Below, piece by piece: positions 4,238 to 7,039 of a stretch of DNA of 7,039 nucleotides. The notes under the pieces were generated by a model, which was not told where the DNA came from, searched no databases, and was given only the letters and a program-made list of their open reading frames with translations. A program made the translations under genes and the position numbers. Numbering within the stretch: the first letter of the stretch is position 1; the number at the start of each line of letters is the position of its first letter. This stretch comes from Desulfovibrio sp. (lineage in GTDB: Bacteria > Desulfobacterota > Desulfovibrionia > Desulfovibrionales > Desulfovibrionaceae), in contig JAISNZ010000088.1 of the NCBI GenBank assembly GCA_031275955.1, positions 1 to 7,039 on the forward strand, given 5' to 3'.

Positions 4238-7000
4238 ATGGTCGACACAGGGACCGAACGCCTCAGCTGGGGCCTGTTCTGGCGGCTCTTCTGCCTCCAG
4301 GCCGGCGCTCTCTTCTGTCTGGCCGGCGTCATCTGCTTTATCGCCTATAACTGGGCGGACATGCCGCCCTTTGCCAAATTCGGCCTGCTCATGGGGCTCA
4401 TGCTCATCGCGGCCGCCCCGGCCCTGGCAAGGGGCGCGGACTCCACCGCCGGAGGACTGGGCCTCCTGGCCTGCGGCCTCCTGGCCGGCCCTCTGCTGGC
4501 GGTCTTCGGCCAGACCTACCAGACCGGAGCCGACGCCTCGGAACTGTTCCTGGCCTGGAGCCTTTTCCTCCTGCCCCTGGCCCTGGCCGGGAAAAAAACA
4601 GGACTCTGGCTCGCCCTCTGGCTGACGGCCTCCCTCTGGCGCGGCCTCTCCGACCTGGAATCTTTCGCCCTGGAGATAGAGGGCCTGCAACCCGTTTTCC
4701 TCCTCCTTAAGGGGGGCTGGCTCATTCCCTTCCAACTGGCCTGCCTGCTGGCCTGGGAAACGGCCTTCCGTCTGCTGCCCTCCAAGGCCTTTCTCCACTC
4801 CCGCCTGCCGCCCCGCCTTGTCGCCCTGCTCCTCCTGGCCCTGCTCTCCTTCAGCCTGAGCGCCTTTATTCTGCTCGACACCATTGATGGCTTTGCTGAC
4901 TTCATGCCTCCCCCCATCCTCCTGGGGGGCATGTATCTTTTCTGCCTCTGCGCCGGAGGCTGGTGGTACGCGCGGCAGCGGCCGGACATCCCCATCCTGG
5001 GCCTCGGCCTTTTCAGCCTGCTTCCCCCGGCCCTCTGCCTCCTCCTGAGCCGGCCCTTCTTCCTGGACTCCACGCTGAGCATCCTGGGCGGCGTGACCCT
5101 CGGCGCCCTCCTGGTCATCGGTTTCTCCGCGGCGGCCGCGCGCCTGCTGCAAACCTGCCGGAGCGCGTCCCGCCCCCTCCTGGAAGACCTGGCCCGGGAT
5201 CGCCGGGAAGCCTCCCGGGCCGAAGAGGAACGCGCCCGGCAGCGGCCGGGCGGCCGGAAAAGCGGCCTTCTCCCTGCCCTGACCGACGCCGCGGCCGGAA
5301 GCTTCCTGCTCAGCGGTCGCATGCCCGGTGAATCCGCCGGGGAGGAACCTTCCTCCGGCTGGCCCGTCCGCCTCCTCCTCGGCCTGAGCGCCTGGATCGC
5401 CCTCTTCCTGATCCTGGCCGCTCTTGCTCTATTCTGCCTGGAGATCCTGAGATCGGATCCAATCTCCTCCTTTTTCATCCTGTCCCTGTTCTGCGCGGGC
5501 CTGGCCGCCGTTCTGGCCCGCTCGCCGGGACTCGTCCAGGGCCAGTCCGCCCTGGTCCTGGCCCTGGCGGGAACCGTGGGGGCGTCTCTGACCCTGCCCT
5601 GGCTGTGGGAGATAGAGACCCCCCATTTCTTTCTCTTGCCGGCCCTTTTTTTCTGCGCGGCCGGCTTCCGCCTGCTGCCCGTTCCGGCCTACCGCCTGGC
5701 GGCGGCGGCGGCGGCGCCCGTCCTGATCCTCCTCCAGGCGGGCATCTCCCTGGAGTATGGCTTCCCCGGACGGGACGCCTTGCGCGATCCGCTCCCGCTC
5801 GCCGCCGCCGGCGCGGCCGTCTCCGCCGCCGCCGCCCTCCTGGCGAGCCGTCTGTTTCTCCTGCCCTCCGCGCCGGACAGAGCCGCCTGGATTCCTCCCC
5901 TGCGCAGCGGGCTCCTGGCGGGACTGTTCGCGCTGGATATTCTCCGCGCCGTCCTCCTCTACGCGGATCCCGGACCCTTCCTCCAGTCCTTCCGCGGCCT
6001 GGGCGCCGGACTGGGCCTGGGCGCCGGACTGGGCCTGGGCTGGGCCGTTTTCCGCCACCTGCGCTCCCTGGAAGCCGGAGCGGCCGCCCGCGTCGCGGGC
6101 CTGGCCGCCGTTGCCCTGATCACCGCCCTGAGCTGGCGGCTGCCCTGGCTGAGTACCGGCCTGCTGGGCCTGACCCTGGCCCGCCTGGACAAAAACCTCC
6201 CCCTTCTGGGCCTGGCCCTCGTCTTTCTGGTCGCGGCCGTCAATGTGGAATACTACCAGCTGGCCGTCAGCCTGCTGCTGAAGTCCGGCCTGCTGGCCCT
6301 GACCGGCCTGGGCCTGCTGGCCCTGGGGATGCTGATCAGCCGGCTCCTTGTTGCCGGCATCCGCTCCGGACGGCTGCCCGTCCTCCCGGCCTCCCCGCGC
6401 GGCGCTCCCGAAGCCGCCGCCCCGCCCCGGAAGCGGGACAAAGGCTTCGCCCTCCTCCGCGCGGCAACGCCCGCCGCCGCCCTGGCCGTCTTCTTCCTCT
6501 GTTTCGGCCTTGCCGCCGCCGCCAAGGAACGGATCCTGAGCGACGGCGCGGTCATGATCCTGGCCCTCCGGCCTCTGGACCCGCGCTCCCTGATCCAGGG
6601 GGATTACATGACCCTGCGCCTGGCATTGGAAGAGGACATTGAAAGGGCTCTGGAGGTGAAATTCCTTGAAAAAAAGGCTCCGTACGGGGGGTTCCGCGGA
6701 CTTCCCCGCCGGGGCACGGCCCTCGTGACTCTGGACAGGGATGGCCGGGCGTCCTTTGTCCGCCTGGAAACAGCGGCCGCGCCCCCAAGGGGGGAGGAAC
6801 GCCGTCTGGGCTTCAAGATCCGGGGAGGGAGGGTCGTCATCGGATCCGGCTCCTTTTTCTTTCAGGAGGGCCGGGGATCCGCCCTTGAGTTCGCCCGCTG
6901 CGCCGAACTGCGCGTGGATGACTCGGGCGCCGCCCTGGTCACGCGGCTGCTGGACGCCGACGGGCAGCCCTTCCGCTTTGAGGGGAAAGAAAGAGAATAG
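4238..7000 (+). CDS. Large multispanning membrane protein, DUF2157-DUF4401-GDYXXLXY fusion
   Basis: A 920-residue integral membrane protein of unknown function. The start has a GAGGAG site (4226-4231) 6 nt before the ATG. Three parts are visible. Residues about 10-145 resemble DUF2157, with helices from 17 and the marker GQTYQTGADASELFLAWSLF (91-110); further helices run to about 302. A soluble, highly charged linker follows (about 303-375; many Arg, Glu, Gly). Residues about 376-706 are a second helix bundle beginning WPVRLLLGLSAWIALF, like DUF4401. Finally one helix (about 741-762) leads to a soluble C-terminal domain, probably outside the cytoplasmic membrane, containing LRPLDPRSLIQGDYMTLRL (777-795) and FFFQEGRGSALEFARCAELR. 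This is the GDYXXLXY family, although the motif's last Tyr is Leu795. I count roughly 20 or more helices. In many bacteria, as I recall, these families are encoded separately side by side; here they are one chain. It has its own ribosome site and is separated from ahcY by repeats, so it is probably an independent unit. Domain assignments rest on motif memory. Confidence 0.85.
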   Translation: MVDTGTERLSWGLFWRLFCLQAGALFCLAGVICFIAYNWADMPPFAKFGLLMGLMLIAAAPALARGADSTAGGLGLLACGLLAGPLLAVFGQTYQTGADASELFLAWSLFLLPLALAGKKTGLWLALWLTASLWRGLSDLESFALEIEGLQPVFLLLKGGWLIPFQLACLLAWETAFRLLPSKAFLHSRLPPRLVALLLLALLSFSLSAFILLDTIDGFADFMPPPILLGGMYLFCLCAGGWWYARQRPDIPILGLGLFSLLPPALCLLLSRPFFLDSTLSILGGVTLGALLVIGFSAAAARLLQTCRSASRPLLEDLARDRREASRAEEERARQRPGGRKSGLLPALTDAAAGSFLLSGRMPGESAGEEPSSGWPVRLLLGLSAWIALFLILAALALFCLEILRSDPISSFFILSLFCAGLAAVLARSPGLVQGQSALVLALAGTVGASLTLPWLWEIETPHFFLLPALFFCAAGFRLLPVPAYRLAAAAAAPVLILLQAGISLEYGFPGRDALRDPLPLAAAGAAVSAAAALLASRLFLLPSAPDRAAWIPPLRSGLLAGLFALDILRAVLLYADPGPFLQSFRGLGAGLGLGAGLGLGWAVFRHLRSLEAGAAARVAGLAAVALITALSWRLPWLSTGLLGLTLARLDKNLPLLGLALVFLVAAVNVEYYQLAVSLLLKSGLLALTGLGLLALGMLISRLLVAGIRSGRLPVLPASPRGAPEAAAPPRKRDKGFALLRAATPAAALAVFFLCFGLAAAAKERILSDGAVMILALRPLDPRSLIQGDYMTLRLALEEDIERALEVKFLEKKAPYGGFRGLPRRGTALVTLDRDGRASFVRLETAAAPPRGEERRLGFKIRGGRVVIGSGSFFFQEGRGSALEFARCAELRVDDSGAALVTRLLDADGQPFRFEGKERE
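5699..5716 (+). repeat. (GCG)6 triplet run in coding sequence
   Basis: Six identical GCG codons encode Ala488-493 in a membrane helix of the DUF4401-like part. Pure triplet runs can change length by slippage without breaking the frame; here that would lengthen or shorten one helix. Confidence 0.8.
5996..6040 (+). repeat. 18-bp in-frame tandem repeat, 2.5 copies
   Basis: The unit GGGCGCCGGACTGGGCCT (6001-6018) is repeated exactly at 6019-6036, and the period extends from 5996 to 6040. It encodes Gly/Leu/Ala repeats (residues 587-601, GLGAGL periodicity) at the start of a membrane helix. Exact copies point to recent duplication within the gene. Confidence 0.85.
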
Positions 7001-7006
7001 GGGGGT

Positions 7007-7027
7007 GCAGGGGCGTCACGCCCCTGC
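7007..7027. terminator. GC hairpin just after the membrane protein gene
   Basis: GCAGGGGCG (7007-7015) and CGCCCCTGC (7019-7027) are perfect 9-bp arms around a TCA loop, starting 7 nt after the TAG at 6998-7000. The position is right for a transcription terminator, but the following bases are G-rich and no U-tract is seen before the window ends. The structure belongs to the repeat also found after ahcY. Confidence 0.45.
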
Positions 7028-7039
7028 TGGGGGAGTTTG
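7018..7039 (-). repeat. Inverted copy of the 4124-4145 intergenic repeat
   Basis: Read on the minus strand these 22 bases equal 4124-4145 except for one A/G change. The copy runs to the end of the window and may continue beyond it. Together the two copies face each other around the DUF2157-type gene. Confidence 0.75.

Noticed and set aside
4223..5478. Minus-strand open frames opposite the membrane protein gene
   Set aside because: Their Arg-, Gly-, Gln- and Glu-rich sequences are the complements of Leu/Ala/Pro-rich membrane codons; no domain or ribosome site, so shadows.

Overview
The window is a GC-rich bacterial chromosomal segment, densely coding, with short intergenic gaps (none over 300 bases). 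A fused ArsR-type regulator/methyltransferase gene lies directly upstream of and overlaps ahcY. This matches the SahR-AhcY arrangement described for sulfate-reducing Desulfovibrio and relatives. With the base composition and GC-rich palindromic intergenic repeats, it makes a member of the Desulfovibrionaceae or a close relative the best guess. No rRNA or other phylogenetic marker is present, so the assignment rests on context.

Layout. (1) Positions 2-253: the 3' end of a small coiled-coil, DUF1640-like gene that starts before the window; its tail is AT-richer and does not look like a normal family C-terminus. (2) Positions 300-1439, minus strand: a complete PLP-dependent trans-sulfuration enzyme of the cystathionine gamma-synthase/lyase superfamily. 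(3) Positions 1440-1594: a divergent control region with a good sigma70-type promoter towards the regulator, a weaker possible promoter towards the PLP enzyme, and a 24-bp tandem duplication carrying two copies of an operator-like site. (4) Positions 1595-2557: SahR-like regulator, an ArsR winged helix followed by a SAM/SAH-binding methyltransferase fold. (5) Positions 2550-4097: ahcY, S-adenosylhomocysteine hydrolase, overlapping the regulator by 8 bp and carrying an unusual basic Ala/Pro/Lys-rich N-terminal tail. (6) Positions 4098-4237: a GC-rich multi-hairpin repeat region. (7) Positions 4238-7000: a very large membrane protein that appears to fuse DUF2157, DUF4401 and GDYXXLXY modules. 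(8) Positions 7001-7039: a hairpin and an inverted copy of the repeat found upstream of the large gene.

How the genes fit together. AhcY converts SAH, the product and inhibitor of SAM-dependent methylation, to adenosine and homocysteine. SahR is known as a repressor that releases DNA when SAH rises, so the regulator would control its own operon and hence SAH clearance. The divergent PLP enzyme acts on cystathionine, homocysteine or homoserine esters, the same metabolic node, and its upstream region contains the putative SahR operators; co-regulation is a reasonable inference but unproven. The large membrane protein has no visible link to this pathway and is set apart from it by repeat elements on both sides. 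The most notable items are the duplicated operator that also duplicates the start-codon context of sahR, the three-module membrane fusion bracketed by inverted repeats, and the histone-H1-like tail on AhcY.
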